Positions 12,990-24,471 of a DNA stretch of 64,000 nt are shown here, in pieces. Made by a program: the position numbers and the translations under genes. Source of the stretch: Aegilops tauschii subsp. strangulata (taxonomy: Eukaryota > Streptophyta > Magnoliopsida > Poales > Poaceae); NCBI RefSeq assembly GCF_002575655.3, contig NC_053035.3, positions 503,036,601-503,100,600 on the forward strand, written 5' to 3'. The number at the start of each line of letters is the position of its first letter. The first letter of the stretch is position 1. Below the pieces are notes generated by a model. It did no database searches. It was not told where the DNA came from and saw nothing but the letters and a program-made list of their open reading frames with translations.

Positions 12990-13935
12990 TGCACTTTTCA
13001 TTTTCTCATATTATTGTGTGTACACAAAGCATTCCATCCTTCAAGCTATGCATGTTTTTTATGTTCAGGTTCACGACTGTTGCTTGCTGTTTGGTATTGC
13101 ACAAGCTTTCTTTTACAAAAAGATTGTAAACAAAGGTGGCCCCACCGAAGTTTCCGTTTATGAGCTTTGCGTGTTCTCTACCAATTGGTTGCTCCAGTTT
13201 TTTGTGTTAGTTCTTTGTTATGTCAAGGTTATGTTTATTGCTACTTTTTGAGTTAGTAGTTGCCTGCTTTAGGAAATATTACCTTGGTTAAAAAGTAGAT
13301 GGAAGTTCCTTTTATGAAAAATCTGCTCATATATCATTTTCGTGCACCTTTTTGAAACAGCTGTATGTCTTAGTGGCATAAGTTTTTTTTGGACTGCACG
13401 ACTGTCGACTGCCAAACAGGGTCTAGTTAGTAGTCATGCAACTTTGACATTACATGGTTAATAAAGTGACTCTGTTGTCCAATCTTCACTAAAGCTTAAA
13501 CTATTAAACTTGACAGTTGTGGAAAATTAACTTAATTTCGTCAGCCTCAATCTGGATTAATGTGATGCGCAGAGTGCTGATGGGATACTTGCTTTCTTTT
13601 AGCCTGGTCAGTAGCAAATGTTGAAGCCGGAGCACGACCTGCAGGTTTCACAGGGCAACAGTCAAGCTGCCCATTTCAGCAGTATGGATCCATCATTCTC
13701 CAAGGCTGCAGCTTCTTCACCTCTTGAGCAAACCCGAAGGAACCAGCTACCCAAGCACACAGCAGCAGCCATATGGTATGCCTATGCACCTGGCTAAGGA
13801 CAGACAATTTCAACACTGTTTGGTGTCTCAAGATCACAACAATCTTCTTGTAGCAGGTGTGATACCCGGTGTGCAGAACGGACCGCAGATTCAGCAGCAG
13901 AACCATGCATCTCCGGTCACTTGAACCATGCATCT
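12990..13935 (+). pseudogene. EAF1 fragment 1: last intron plus start of last exon
   Basis: This region matches EAF1 from about 4620 to 5690, covering its last intron and the first ~390 bp of its last exon. Shared pieces include ATTCCATCCTTCAAGCT, GAGTGCTGATGGGATACTT, and the exon text for QNGPQIQQQNHASPVT. It is broken: the first codons after the splice read QSANVE-like with a TAG (CAG to TAG near 13,612). About 70 bp around SPLQQTQRPHQMSQ is deleted, and the reading frame ends at a TGA at 13922-13924. It cannot encode an EAF1 part. Confidence 0.85.
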
Positions 13936-14419
13936 CCGGGTTTGAGCGACTTGCAGATGCCCATATAGAGGCCAGCCGGAGCACGGTGGCTAGGATTTCG
14001 ACCCAGTACAGGAATGGATGCCTCTCAAGGCCCGGGCTCTTGGCTCTTATAGTCACTAAATCAGTAAAGCATAAAGAAGGGTACAAGCTGTAAAGGGAAT
14101 TTAAACAGCGACAATCGGACTAGTCTTGGCCGTCCGATCGCAGATCTATGTCAACAGCATCGTCTTCTTGGTGTGAAATGGTAATTGTTGATGGCGACCG
14201 TTGGATTGCGGATGGATGGCTGAGGAACGCTGCTGCTGCTGCTGGTGGTGGTGTTATGTGGAAGAAGAATGGATGCTGCTGCTGTTATTCAGATGGTAGC
14301 TGATTCGCTGCCAGCTCAACAATCGAGCCAGTCAGTGTGTTCCTGTTAGTGGATTCATTCTTGTTGGAGTTGCAATCTCACTCCCCCAAACCTACAATGT
14401 GTCGCACCTCCGCAATGAG
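13936..14419. other. spacer inside the duplicated block, no gene seen
   Basis: It begins with a second copy of the 14-bp ACCATGCATCTCCG, which could mark a join between duplicated pieces. It also holds a CTGCTGCTGCTGCTG run near 14,231-14,245. No open frame or element terminus was recognised. Confidence 0.4.
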
Positions 14420-14670
14420 TTTTATGTTTAGGTTTGTGAGTTTTGCTTTCTCTTCGTTATTCCACAAGCTTTCTTTTACAAAACTTGGGTAAACAAAGGG
14501 CCGCCCTACCATATTTACGTGAGGAACGAAGTAGCTTGTCGTGGTAACCAAGATAATCATGTGATAAGTCTCTGCATGTCTGAAAACAATGCCACAGAGG
14601 ACTTGTTTATGAGGTTTTGTATGTAACATAGTTCTCTGTTATGTCAAGGTTATGTTTATTGCTTCCATCC
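14420..14670 (+). pseudogene. EAF1 fragment 2: second copy of last-intron sequence
   Basis: This stretch matches EAF1 intron sequence at about 4760-4965 again. Shared pieces include AAGCTTTC-TTTACAAAACTT, GTGA-AAGTCTCT-CATGT and TATGTCAAGGT-ATGTTTATT. The same intron piece is already present in fragment 1, so it was duplicated at least twice. Confidence 0.75.
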
Positions 14671-14754
14671 ATAAACCAGCAGAAGCATGAGGCATCATAA
14701 GTGCATGTGTGAGGCCCCATTCCTGATAACTCTGAAGAGTAGTAGTTGGACAAT

Positions 14755-14850
14755 TGGCTGAGTTTAACTCAAGAAACAGGACCCAAATCCAGGGCCAGGT
14801 GATGGGTTCTCGATGTTGGCTCATCGTTTTCATGGACAAGAGCATTTATG
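14755..14850 (+). pseudogene. EAF1 fragment 3: C-terminal codons and start of 3' UTR
   Basis: ACCCAAATCCAGGGCC-GG-TGA and the following CTCGA-A-TGGCT-TCGT pattern match the EAF1 end at about 6785-6850. Only this short piece is recognisable. Confidence 0.6.
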
Positions 14851-15139
14851 AACCTCAGCTTTGTTGCAGTGCAGCAAACGGAAGCTGTGATTCTTGCGCA
14901 CCAGGTGGACTGCTGGAGCTGGACTGCACGGAGGCAGTGAGAAAGTTACAAAGCGAAGCTTTAGATCGCTCTATCTACGACGCTACATTGGTGCAGGAGA
15001 TTAAATGTCAGTTATTTGAATCTGCCGACTATCGATGGTGTAGTGTGGTGCCGTAGATTGGCAAAGGCTGGATGTAATGAACCAAGTAGTATGATGCTTC
15101 AGTTTCGTCAGAATCTTCACTAGTTTCAGTTTCGTCAGT

Positions 15140-15240
15140 TAAGTCTATTGGTTAAGGAGCCTGAATGCGCCGCACATTTGCTTGCTACCTGCTCTTTTGC
15201 CAAGGAGATTTGGCAGTGTCTGTATGAGGAGTGTGAGCGT
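15140..15240 (+). pseudogene. LINE zf-RVT scrap
   Basis: A short frame reads LVKEPECAAHLLATCSFAKEI (shortened here), the Cys/His pattern of the zf-RVT module found downstream of plant LINE reverse transcriptases. Nothing else of the element is visible. Confidence 0.45.
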
Positions 15241-15453
15241 ACATTTTTGTGATAGCAACCGCTAGCAACAGCAGGGGACAAAATTTAGCTCTTCCAGTGG
15301 TCCCTCCCAGGAGGCCTTGCTAGTGGTGGCTGTTACAGACAGCCACACATCCAGGCTGCCTTCAACAACATCCACTAGCTTAGCTGCTGCTCCTCCTCCT
15401 CCTTCCCCAGTCTCCAAGATCAGAATTGGAGGGCTTGTACGCACCACCAAACC

Positions 15454-17954
15454 ATGCCGGGCAGCATCCGAGTCTCAGGCAAGTTTATCCCTCTCTCTTA
15501 TCATCTGCAAATATTTATTTATTCTTCTTCCTGTAAAAAGATACGAGCAAAACATAATTAATGCTCTCCCCTTAATGAATGAAAAGCAGCGTCGCTGCTG
15601 CGTCTCGTCAAAAAGAAAAAGAGATCATACTGCTCTATCTTTTGCTGTGCAGACATTCAGCCACCCGTCGCCGCTCCACTCTTCTTGCAAGGTTGGCTGC
15701 TGCCTTCTGATTCCAGTGTACTTTTCCTGTTTCCTCCTTTTATGTTTGCTAATGTTATCGTTCGTATGTAAACATCGTTTTTTTTATGCAGTTAACCTGG
15801 GGAAAAAAGAGTACAGCGGATATATTGGACAAGATGGCTTCTCTTTGTAAGCCCATTTCCGTACCGCCTTCACTGATCTTTATTCTCTGTTCACTTCTCC
15901 ATTTCCACAAAATGTGCATCGAGGCTCCCCCCAAGGAAAACTTTGAGGCTGTCTCACGCCAAAAATTTACATATGTGCAGTCCAGTTACATCACTTCGAG
16001 ATAGCATGGTGTTGTCGCTGTACGATGCAGATAAGGAATTGGTATCCAAAACAGGTTTCTTCTGTTAGTTTGTTATAATAAGCCTATCTTATATTTATCA
16101 TCAGCACACGTACCAGCTGATGATGTGCATCATGGTTTCATGTAAATCACAACAGAAGTGAAGACACGGTCGATTGTCGAGCTGGGGAGTACGGATGTTG
16201 TGTTTACCCTTGATAGTGGAGGGGAAATTATCCTCCAGTTGCAGTTCTTGCTTAGTGATGAAGATCGCAAGCGTATCCAAGAAATGGTAATATGCCAATT
16301 TGATGGTTCATGCTGTTTCCATGAAAACTCAGAAAACATCTTGCTTGAAAGGTTCATCTTAAGTTACGGTATACTACTCATGTTTATACTATTTCCTTTT
16401 ATTCAGAGGAACTCTGCGATGAAAAGGAAGCAGCAAGAGCTGTTTGGGAATGGCGATGAACTTTATTTCCAAGGTAATAATATTCAGTTTGTGTTCACTG
16501 CAAGCACACATTTGGAGTTCCATGGAACAAACTGTAAGCATTAGGGTGTGTGTCTGTGTCAGTTTGCCCCCTAAACAAAAGGTTCAGAACATACAAATTC
16601 ATGCATCAGTATTTCTTAAATTTCTATCTCTGCTTTCTGAATGCTGTTTTGTGAAATCAGTTAAGGATGAAATATTCAGTTGAAATGACCAACATGTGGG
16701 ACTTCTCTTTGTTTTTCGAATTTTACAAGAGAGCACACCACCTAAAGAGCAGGCAGAAGAGATCTCCGACATCCCAAACAAAGAAGACCGACTCACGCTC
16801 CGCAAGAGCATGTCGACGGATGATCTGAAACGGAGGGCTGTTTTTTCCGAAATAAGCATTGGTACGAATAAAGCGGCTTCGAAGAAACCCCCGTTGCAAG
16901 CTTCGACGTCCGAAGGCCCCATTGACATGAAGGGTCTACCGCCGAGAAGTGACATTGGCTCTAAAAGAGGGCAGGGTGAACCGGAGAGCAGGTCGAGCAG
17001 CGCGGTGAAGAAGATGATCAGCGCCTTCGAGAGCAGCTCTCCGCAGGTTCTGCCGAGCCCAAACCCACCTTTATTATACAGTGAAAATATTGGTCTCTCT
17101 GTTGCATAATTTCCGGCTCTCACATTATGGGAAATGAAACGCTGATTCTATCATGGCTTCCAGGGACCGCCTTTGGTGCCAAGGATCAAGTCGGAAGGGT
17201 CGTTGGAAGGGATGCTGTCGGCTTCCACCAATCCTTCAGACAAGCTTCCTACTACTGGCGTGCCACCGAATGTTTCTGGGGATATAGGTTCCGAGTCACG
17301 GTCAGGAAGGCGCGCTACGACGATCATCAGCAACAAGAAACCAAGCGCGTCTAGACAGGCCGGTCTGTTGAATGCTCAGGAGAGCAGAAGACGGAGTTCC
17401 AGCAGGCGCGACAGAGCAGCCAAGACGAGCATGGGGGAGAGTGCAGAGAAGCAAAAGCATCATCGTCGCTCCATCGTTCCGATTCATTCGGGCGGGACAT
17501 CTAGCATCACCTGGGCCGGCCACCCCCACATCTGCATCACCACCGCGAGCAGGCAGCTTAAAGACCTCGTCGGGCTTGAGCACCTGAATTCGATGAAGAA
17601 TGCACATCAGAGCACAAGGGAAGAAGACACTGAAGAAGTGCGAGAACTCAGATAATTAGTTAGTGGTGTTAAACTATTGGTGCGTGCTTCATCCTGACTG
17701 ACTGATATCATGAACTCCCGGGCAGGGCACGAGCAACGACGACGCGGTGGGCTCTAAGCGGCGGCGATTCTACGGGTTCCCGGCGCTAAATGGGTGGCTG
17801 ATCAACCAGGCGAGCGTTTGACCTCTTATCTGTTTGGCATTGGTTTGACTTGGTAATCTAATTGACGAAATGCTGATGGGGATGGGGGATGCAGGGGGTG
17901 CGTGGCGTGATCGTCATCATAGCCTGCGGCGCAGTGTTCCTCAACAACATGTGA
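15454..17954 (+). CDS. copy B: paralogue of copy A, function unknown
   Basis: Ten exons: 15454-15478, 15653-15691, 15792-15846, 15981-16054, 16156-16286, 16407-16473, 16730-17046, 17164-17637, 17726-17809 and 17895-17954, giving 441 residues. Exons 1-6 have exactly the same lengths as in copy A. It contains the GKKEYSGYIGQDGFSL and VVFTLDSGGEIILQLQF blocks, the RSSSAVKKMISAFES motif, HICITTASRQLKDLVGLEHL and the hydrophobic tail GVRGVIVIIACGAVFLNN. The exon-8 donor (GAA/GTGCGA at 17638) is inferred from phase. If it is not used, the frame stops at 17653-17655 and the tail is lost. Introns 1 and 9 use GC donors. The frame is intact throughout, so it is probably functional. Confidence 0.75.
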
Positions 17955-18499
17955 AGGAAGGAAGAAGAGGACTTGATACAAAAGCCGTGGTCCATGAGAT
18001 GGAGTGTCATTTGTGCTAAGTAAATAGGCAATTTTTTGACTAATTTAATCCATAAATAAATGACTAGCATGGCATTGTCAGAATTAACGACACACTGATA
18101 CTGATCTAAACATGCACGTACTACGTAAACAATAGGCCATGCAGAAGCTGAAGCGTCCTCCAAGTAGCGGATCGGAAACGTACAGGAACCAGAAGGGCAA
18201 TAAGCACGTAGGTATGAGCTCGGCTCGGCTCAATCCCACAACCCGCGGCGAGGCGAGGCGTCGCGTGGCGGGCGGCGGAGGAGGAACGCACGAGGGCCTC
18301 TTCTATTCTCAAGCTCCAATAGCATGTAGAAGAGAAACCCTTATAAAGAGGTCCAACTCCTTCTCCACTAGCAGGGTGGGGCTAAACTTTCCACTACACC
18401 TAGTGCCATATACCCACATGGGCCCTTAGAGATTTTTCAGAATTTGCTATATGGGCCTAAAGCCCATCCCAAATTTCAGCAATTTGATTGTGCTGATCA
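17955..18499. other. spacer after copy B, nothing recognised
   Basis: No coding region or element terminus was identified. The stretch at about 18,370-18,480 (CATGGGCCCTT ... TATATGGGCC) resembles repetitive Triticeae DNA, but I cannot name it. Confidence 0.35.
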
Positions 18500-19258
18500 T
18501 TCCTCTTTGAGGTTCTTTGTGTTGGATCGAGTATTATGAATCTGAAATTGTTTGATGTGTATCATATAATTAACTCATGGATATTTTCTGGTGACATTAG
18601 AGTATCTAGGTGACATTAGAGTTGGTTGATGCGTATCATATGGTGTTATTTTAGTACGAACTCTTGGATAGATCGAACGGAAAAATAACTTTGCGTTATT
18701 TTAGTACGAACTTTTGAATAGATCGAACGAAAAAAATAACTTTAAGGTAGTTTCGTACCCTACAAACAATTTTTCTTATGTTCTCCGCTAATAGGAACTT
18801 TGGAGTGATTCTTTATCACACGTTGAGGGATGGTTATATGATCCAATTAGATTAGCATTGTTGAGAGATTGCACTAGCGAAAATACAGACCCTAGGCCTC
18901 ATTTTCAAGTATTACAATGCTGTTTGTGCTCACTTTTGTTACTTTCTACCTTCCCGTTTTTTATTATTACTGTTACAAAAATCAATATCTACTATCATTA
19001 CTACACTTGTATCACCATCTCTTCGCCAAACTAGTGCACCTATACAATTTATCATTGTATTTGATGTGTTGGGGACATAAGAGACCTTTTATTATTTGAT
19101 TGCATGATTGTTTGAGAGAGAGTATCTTCATCCTACACCTCCCACAAATTGATAAACCTTAGGTCACCCACTTGAGGAAAAATTGCTACTATCCTACAAA
19201 ACTCTGCGTTTGGAGGCCCAACTTGAGTCTACAAGAACAAGTTGTGTAGTAGACATCA
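18500..19258 (+). mobile_element. LTR fragment of a retrotransposon (probably Ty3-gypsy)
   Basis: The text matches the general pattern of a common Triticeae LTR. Examples are GTGACATTAGAGT, TTTCGTACCCTAC, GATGGTTATATGATCCAATT, CACTTGTATCACCATCTCTT and the end GTGTAGTAGACATCA. No internal retroelement sequence follows, so it is a solo or truncated LTR. The family is not certain. Confidence 0.55.
18643..18743 (+). repeat. 50-bp direct repeat inside the LTR
   Basis: Two adjacent copies share TTATTTTAGTACGAACT, then T-GATAGATCGAACG-AAAA and AATAACTT. This is a local tandem duplication within the LTR. Confidence 0.8.
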
Positions 19259-20370
19259 GAATGGCGCGAAGAACCTGGGCGGGGCGAATGGCGGCGGCCG
19301 GAACCAGGGTGGCGGAGCCAAGGGTGTGAACCTAAACTCCAATTTCTAAATATTGCATCTTTTTTACTTGTTTATAACTCATTGTTATTAAATCTTAACT
19401 AATTTTATTGTTGAATCTTTATCAAACAATCTAACTTTTTCCTTTATTGCCCCTAGTATCCATATAACATTTTTCAAATAATAAAACTAAGTTCATTACT
19501 ATATAACTCAACTACGTATCACTAAAAAAAACACACCTATGATACTTAAAAAATTTGCCAATGTTTTTGTTGCAGGAATAAATACCAATGTTAATACAGG
19601 GCTCTATTCTCGTGTAAGTTAGTTTGATATTTCAAAATTTTGTTTGGGACATTATGCTTTGAAGTGAATGTTGTCTAATTTCAGACAAAGTATAAAAGGG
19701 TGACAAAATCACATTCATCCACCAAACAATTTGTGCCACTTAGATGTATTTTATATTATTTTACATGATTCTGTGTCTATTTTAATATCCACGAATATCT
19801 TGATCATGTGTTTCGTAATGTGTGGATATAACGAGTGTCCTTAAGGAGATTGATCTGGCCAAGTTTTGACCGGTATGATATTTTAGAGTGTGTGAGATGT
19901 CAACAAATGTTTTGTACTCGAATCTCATCCTCTCATTCCCACTTATCAAAATATCCTCGGAAGTTCAGGGACCTAAGCGACAACACCATGCACATTGGAA
20001 AGCCACTAAAGCTACATATTAAACTTTGGATGGTAACACAATGAGTAAAATGCATCATAGCTCCTATAACTAATGAGGGTGTGTCAAGTTAGCCCTAAAA
20101 CTTCAAAAGTGCTGATTCATGTCCCAAACATTTATAAGTTTTAGGGGGCTTAAAGTAAATAAAATAGAGTCATTTGTCCACCTCCCCAATACACACACAT
20201 TTTTTTGTGTGTGTTTTCCCTCGGACAAACATGCTCACGTAGATCTGGCACTAATGGCATCCATAACACCTTTTCTCTTAGATTAGAGGTATCAATGAAC
20301 GACTCCCAATCGAGGTCACCCATTTTCGTGGCTTCAAAATTGCTACCATGGACCAATAACATACTTTGCT
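19259..20370. other. AT-rich spacer, no gene seen
   Basis: Mostly AT-rich. Short frames are not supported by length, splice signals or motifs. A GC-rich patch at 19,262-19,330 (Gly/Ala-like codons) is isolated and has no recognisable source. Confidence 0.4.
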
Positions 20371-20374
20371 AGCC

Positions 20375-21275
20375 CTCTAAGAACATCTACAACCGGTATC
20401 CTCAAAACCTTCCTATATGTCCGGGCAGATGGTCCGGTCACATAAATGTGACTCGTTGAGCATCTCAAACCGGCCCTATACATTCGGGATGACCGGTACC
20501 CCTCATATCCATCAATCTGGGGTGAATATGTGGAGGCTCGGATGCGTCCGCCATGTCAGACTGATGTGCGGGAGCCACGCAGACACCTGACAAATCCAAC
20601 TAATTAAGCCAGACGATGACCCTTAACCCTAGCCGCACCACATTTCCCTCCCCTCCGCGCCCCACCCCCCACCTGCTCGCAGATTGCTGTCCGTAGCTCT
20701 GGCTCGATAGCGGGTCACCACGTATGCTATGCTCCCTTCGGAGCGCCTGATGCAACTCCTAGAGCAGATTCAGGCCTGACACGTCGCTCGGATTGCAACT
20801 GGCCTGCCTTCGGACTCTCCGAAGCATGAGGCGGATGAGGAGGAGGAGGAGGAGGCGTACGCGGTGATGGATGAGGAGGAGGAAGGCAAGGTGGAGCCGA
20901 CACTTCCGGTTTCCCGAGCCGGATTTGGCATGGGCGAAGGTGGAGGCAAACCGCCGCTACCTCCGCGAGGCATGGGAGGAGTTGGACGCAATCTTCGTGA
21001 ACATGGAGTCCGACGAGGAGCCGGAGCCGTGGGAGGCGACCATCCACCATGTGGCAGGTCCGTCCGGCACTGCCGACATGGAGGTCGTCTACATCTCCGA
21101 CGACGAGTAGGAGTAGGCTAGGTTTATCTATGTAGCGTGTAGTAGTACGCAGATTTTGTATGTTGTATGGGGTAGTATGGATTTGAGAAATGAAGTTTGA
21201 AGTATATGGATGCAATAGACGAATATTGAAGGGTGACCGGGCCATCTCCGCGGTCGTATAGAAGACCGGATTTGC
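20375..21275 (+). mobile_element. non-autonomous PIF/Harbinger-like TIR element
   Basis: Near the left end the text GTCCGGGCAGATGGTCCGGTCAC (interrupted match) is mirrored near the right end by GTGACCGGGCCATCTCCGCGG, indicating terminal inverted repeats. Between them is a GC-rich part with a short acidic frame (20871-21110) encoding VEANRRYLREAWEELDAIF, as seen in non-autonomous grass TIR elements. No transposase is present. Exact ends and target duplication were not resolved. Confidence 0.5.
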
Positions 21276-22369
21276 TATATGCAAAAATCTATAAATGTTG
21301 CCAACGAAATGTTGTGAAAATACAAATAAGTAGTTATCACTCTAATTTACGCACACGCATATGAGATAACCTCATCTCTCCTAAGTAAAAATGGTTTCAG
21401 CTAAATTGATTCAAGCATGCTATACCTCCAATCAAACATGGAAACGGAACCGTTCCATTTCATCTTTTAAGTCGTACCAAATATAAGAACGGAACCAACC
21501 TATTCCAGTGGAATAGAACCATGACATTACATTCCACTTGGTTCCCAAACCAAACACACCATAAAGCAACAAGCTCAAGTCCGAGGGTATAATAATTGTA
21601 TAATTTTTTTTGAGAGAAAATGGGTGTTGTCTCTGAACGCGAGGACCTGAGTACAGAACGAATTGGATGGCTACCATTGAGGTGATCGACAACGACGTCT
21701 ACATCGATGCAATTATGGTTAAGTCTCCTCTGATGGAATCAGCCTACCTAGGTTTAAGATTTAGACATGGCATGGATGTTGGTATATTCTTTGTTTTTAT
21801 TTCAGAATTTTTGCCGCTATTATGATATGCTCGCTACGAGGTGTCGAGATGCTAATATGTATCTATACATGTATTCATAGGAATGAGTGTGTGTATATAT
21901 TGTGAGCGCTTGCGTGTTTGTAAAAAGAACACACACAAATAACAACGACGTTTCCCCCTCACATGGTGCTTCTTTCTTCCAGCGTATATGTTCAAAACCC
22001 CGCCCGCTTCCCGTTGTCCCCCTAAACCCTTGCTTCTGTCTTCGTCACCGTCACACGCTGCCACGCCTGTCTGTCAAGACAGTGATAGTGGTAATTGGGA
22101 TGTGAGCGGTGATCCAGAATGAATTGGGGATAAATTACAAGACCAACTAAAGATAGGGTATGTAAGTGCGCAAAAGTAAAGGCTTAGAATTTAGGGCTTC
22201 TCTTCTTCTTAGTATTTCTCAGCGCCGTCAACGAGCTTATATATTGCTCACGTAGACAAACTACGCCTTGCCCCCTGTTGGAATACGCCTTCTCCCCTGT
22301 TCTTAACTGAATATTGCCCTGACGCCTTCTCCACTGTTCTTTCACCGTCCGACAGCCCTGCTCCTCACT
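21276..22369. other. spacer, no gene seen
   Basis: AT-rich sequence with an imperfect TATATT/GTGTGTATATA patch near 21,885-21,900. No frame or element end is supported. Confidence 0.35.
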
Positions 22370-24471
22370 CTTCCGTTGACCCCAATAGGCCCCCCAGGCC
22401 ATTTTTTCGGCGCGGGCGCCAAAAAGACGCCCCAGTCGCGCCCCCAGGACGACGAAAAGCGCCAGTTCGGCCTTTTTTCCGCCCGGCGGCCGCAGGCCGA
22501 ACCCGGCGCACTGGGGGGCGATCGGGGGCTCCGCGCAAGGGAAAAGCGCGGCTGGCCCACACTGTCAGGTGAAAAGTCAAGATTTTCTTCCCCGACTCGC
22601 CTCCCACCCCCCGCGCCCTCGGCCGCCACTAGCTATATCCCGGCGCCGCCCGCCGCCCTTCACCGCTAGACAGCCATTCCCCGCCGAAAAAATAGCAGAG
22701 GTTCGCCGCGGCAGCCCCTCCAACAGCAGCTGGGCGTTTCCGGCCGCGGAGGGACAGTTTAGCGGCAGGTGCACGCCCACCGGGCGCAAGGTGTTCGGCG
22801 ATTTGCCTGCCTCGGCGATGGACTCGGATGACGAGGAAGCGCTCGCCGCGCTGCTGGAGGAGGAAGCCGAGGCCGATGTGCAGGAAGAAGAGCATCTCAT
22901 GGTGCTCGCCGCCCTCGCCCAGCTGCTGGCGAGCAATGAAAAGCCGCGGCGAGGTGGCTGGCGCCGGGGCGGGTGAAAGCAAAGAACCGGCATCGTCTCG
23001 AAGGCTACTGCATGCTCTACTCCGACTACTTCGCCGATGCTCCACTTCACGGCGACAAAACATTTCGGCGCCGTTATCGGATGAGCCGAAAACTCTTCCT
23101 CGGGATTGTGAATTCCATTTGGGAGTTCGACAACTACTTCAAGTGCAAGATGGATTGCACCGGCAAACTTGGATTCACCTCGATCCAGAAGTGCACGACA
23201 GCGATGAGGATGCTTGCATACGGAGCTCCCGGTGATTCACTCGACGACTATGGGTGCATGGCCGAGTCCATCAGCATAGAGTGTTTCTACAAGTTCTGTC
23301 GTGCAGTGGTGGCAGTGTTTGGACCGCAATACTTGAGAACACCCAATGCGGAAGACACTGCTCGGATCCTAGCACAGAATGCAGCAAGAGGATTTCCTGG
23401 ATGCTTGAAAGCATCGACTGCATGCATTGGAAATGGAAGAATTTCCCATTTGCTTGGCAGGGGATGTACAAAGGCGCCAAAGGTGGTTGCAGTGTGGTAC
23501 TTGAGGCGGTGGCCACACAGGACCTCTGGATTTGGCACTCCTTCTTTGGTATGCCAGGAACTCACAATGACATCAACGTGCCGCAGTGCTCTCCTGTCTT
23601 TGCCAAGCTTGTTGAAGGTCATTCTCCTCCGGTGAACTTCGAGATCAATGGGCGGCACTACAACAAAGGGGTACTATCTAGCTGAATGCATCTATCCGAG
23701 ATGGTCGACATTTGTGAAGACGATCTCAAACCCTGTGCCAGGAGGCAAGAACGCCTGGTTTGCGAAGATTCAGGAGGCTTGCAGGAAGGATGTCGAGCGG
23801 GCATTTGGTGTGCTCCAATCTCGATTTGCTGTTGTTCGGTACCCCGCTCAGACCTGGTCGAAAGATCAAATGTGGAAGATCATGACTTGCTGTGTCATCT
23901 TGCACAACATGATCATCGAGAGCGAGTAAGAAGACCCAGTGTTTGACACTGAACCATACTACAGGCAGGGTCCTCTAGCCGAAGTTGATCACCAGCTACC
24001 GGCAACCTGGACTGCCTACCTCAGTATGCGTCAGGAGATCCGAGACCCACAGGTGCATCATGAGCTGCAGCATGATCTAGTGGAGCACCTATGGAGGCTC
24101 AAGGGCGACGCCGGGCGCGACGTGTGATGAAATATGAGTTTTTATTTATTGAACTATATAATTTGTATTGAACTATTTGTTGTGTACTATTTTGTTGAAG
24201 TATTTGATTTTTCTGTGATGAAATATGTGATAAAAAATTATTTATGTTGATAATTGAACGCCGAGCCACGACGAACCACGCCGAATATGGGCCTATTCTC
24301 GCCCATATGGGCCCTTTTATTCGCCGAAAGGGGGCTGAAAAGTGGGTCTATATCGGTGCCTGGGGGCGACGACTGGGCGCAAAACCGCCCCAGCGCCGAT
24401 TGTATCGTCGGCTCGCCTCCAGGGGCGATTTTTATGCGTCCTGGGTAGGCCAACGGCTGAAGATGCTCTTA
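22370..24471 (+). mobile_element. PIF/Harbinger transposon, decayed
   Basis: The right end reads CCTGGGTAGGCCAACGGCTG followed by AAGATGCTCTTA, the usual grass Harbinger terminus. The left end (CCGTTGACCCCAATAGGCCC) is its diverged or truncated inverse and lacks the outer AGAGCATC part. GC-rich subterminal sequence surrounds a broken transposase. The target-site duplication is not clear on the left. Confidence 0.7.
22818..24127 (+). pseudogene. Harbinger DDE transposase (DDE_Tnp_4), several frameshifts and a stop
   Basis: The reading starts MDSDDEEALAALLEEEAEAD and includes [76 protein letters not shown] and [20 protein letters not shown]. These are hallmarks of the Harbinger nuclease. The frame changes near 22,970, near 23,400 (before SIDCMHW) and near 23,670 (before [11 protein letters not shown]). 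A TAA at 23927-23929 separates it from the C-terminal part VFDTEPYYRQGPLAEV that runs to 24127. Catalytic-type D (DCMHW, NDIN) and E (DVERAF) positions are visible, but the protein cannot be made intact. Length over all is near the family norm. Confidence 0.85.

Noticed and set aside
16599..17123. 174-residue antisense frame over copy B exon 7
   Set aside because: The sense frame is conserved with copy A; the antisense frame is not matched there.
22577..23063. Antisense Ser/Arg frames over the Harbinger N-terminus
   Set aside because: GC-rich shadow of the MDSDDEE transposase start.
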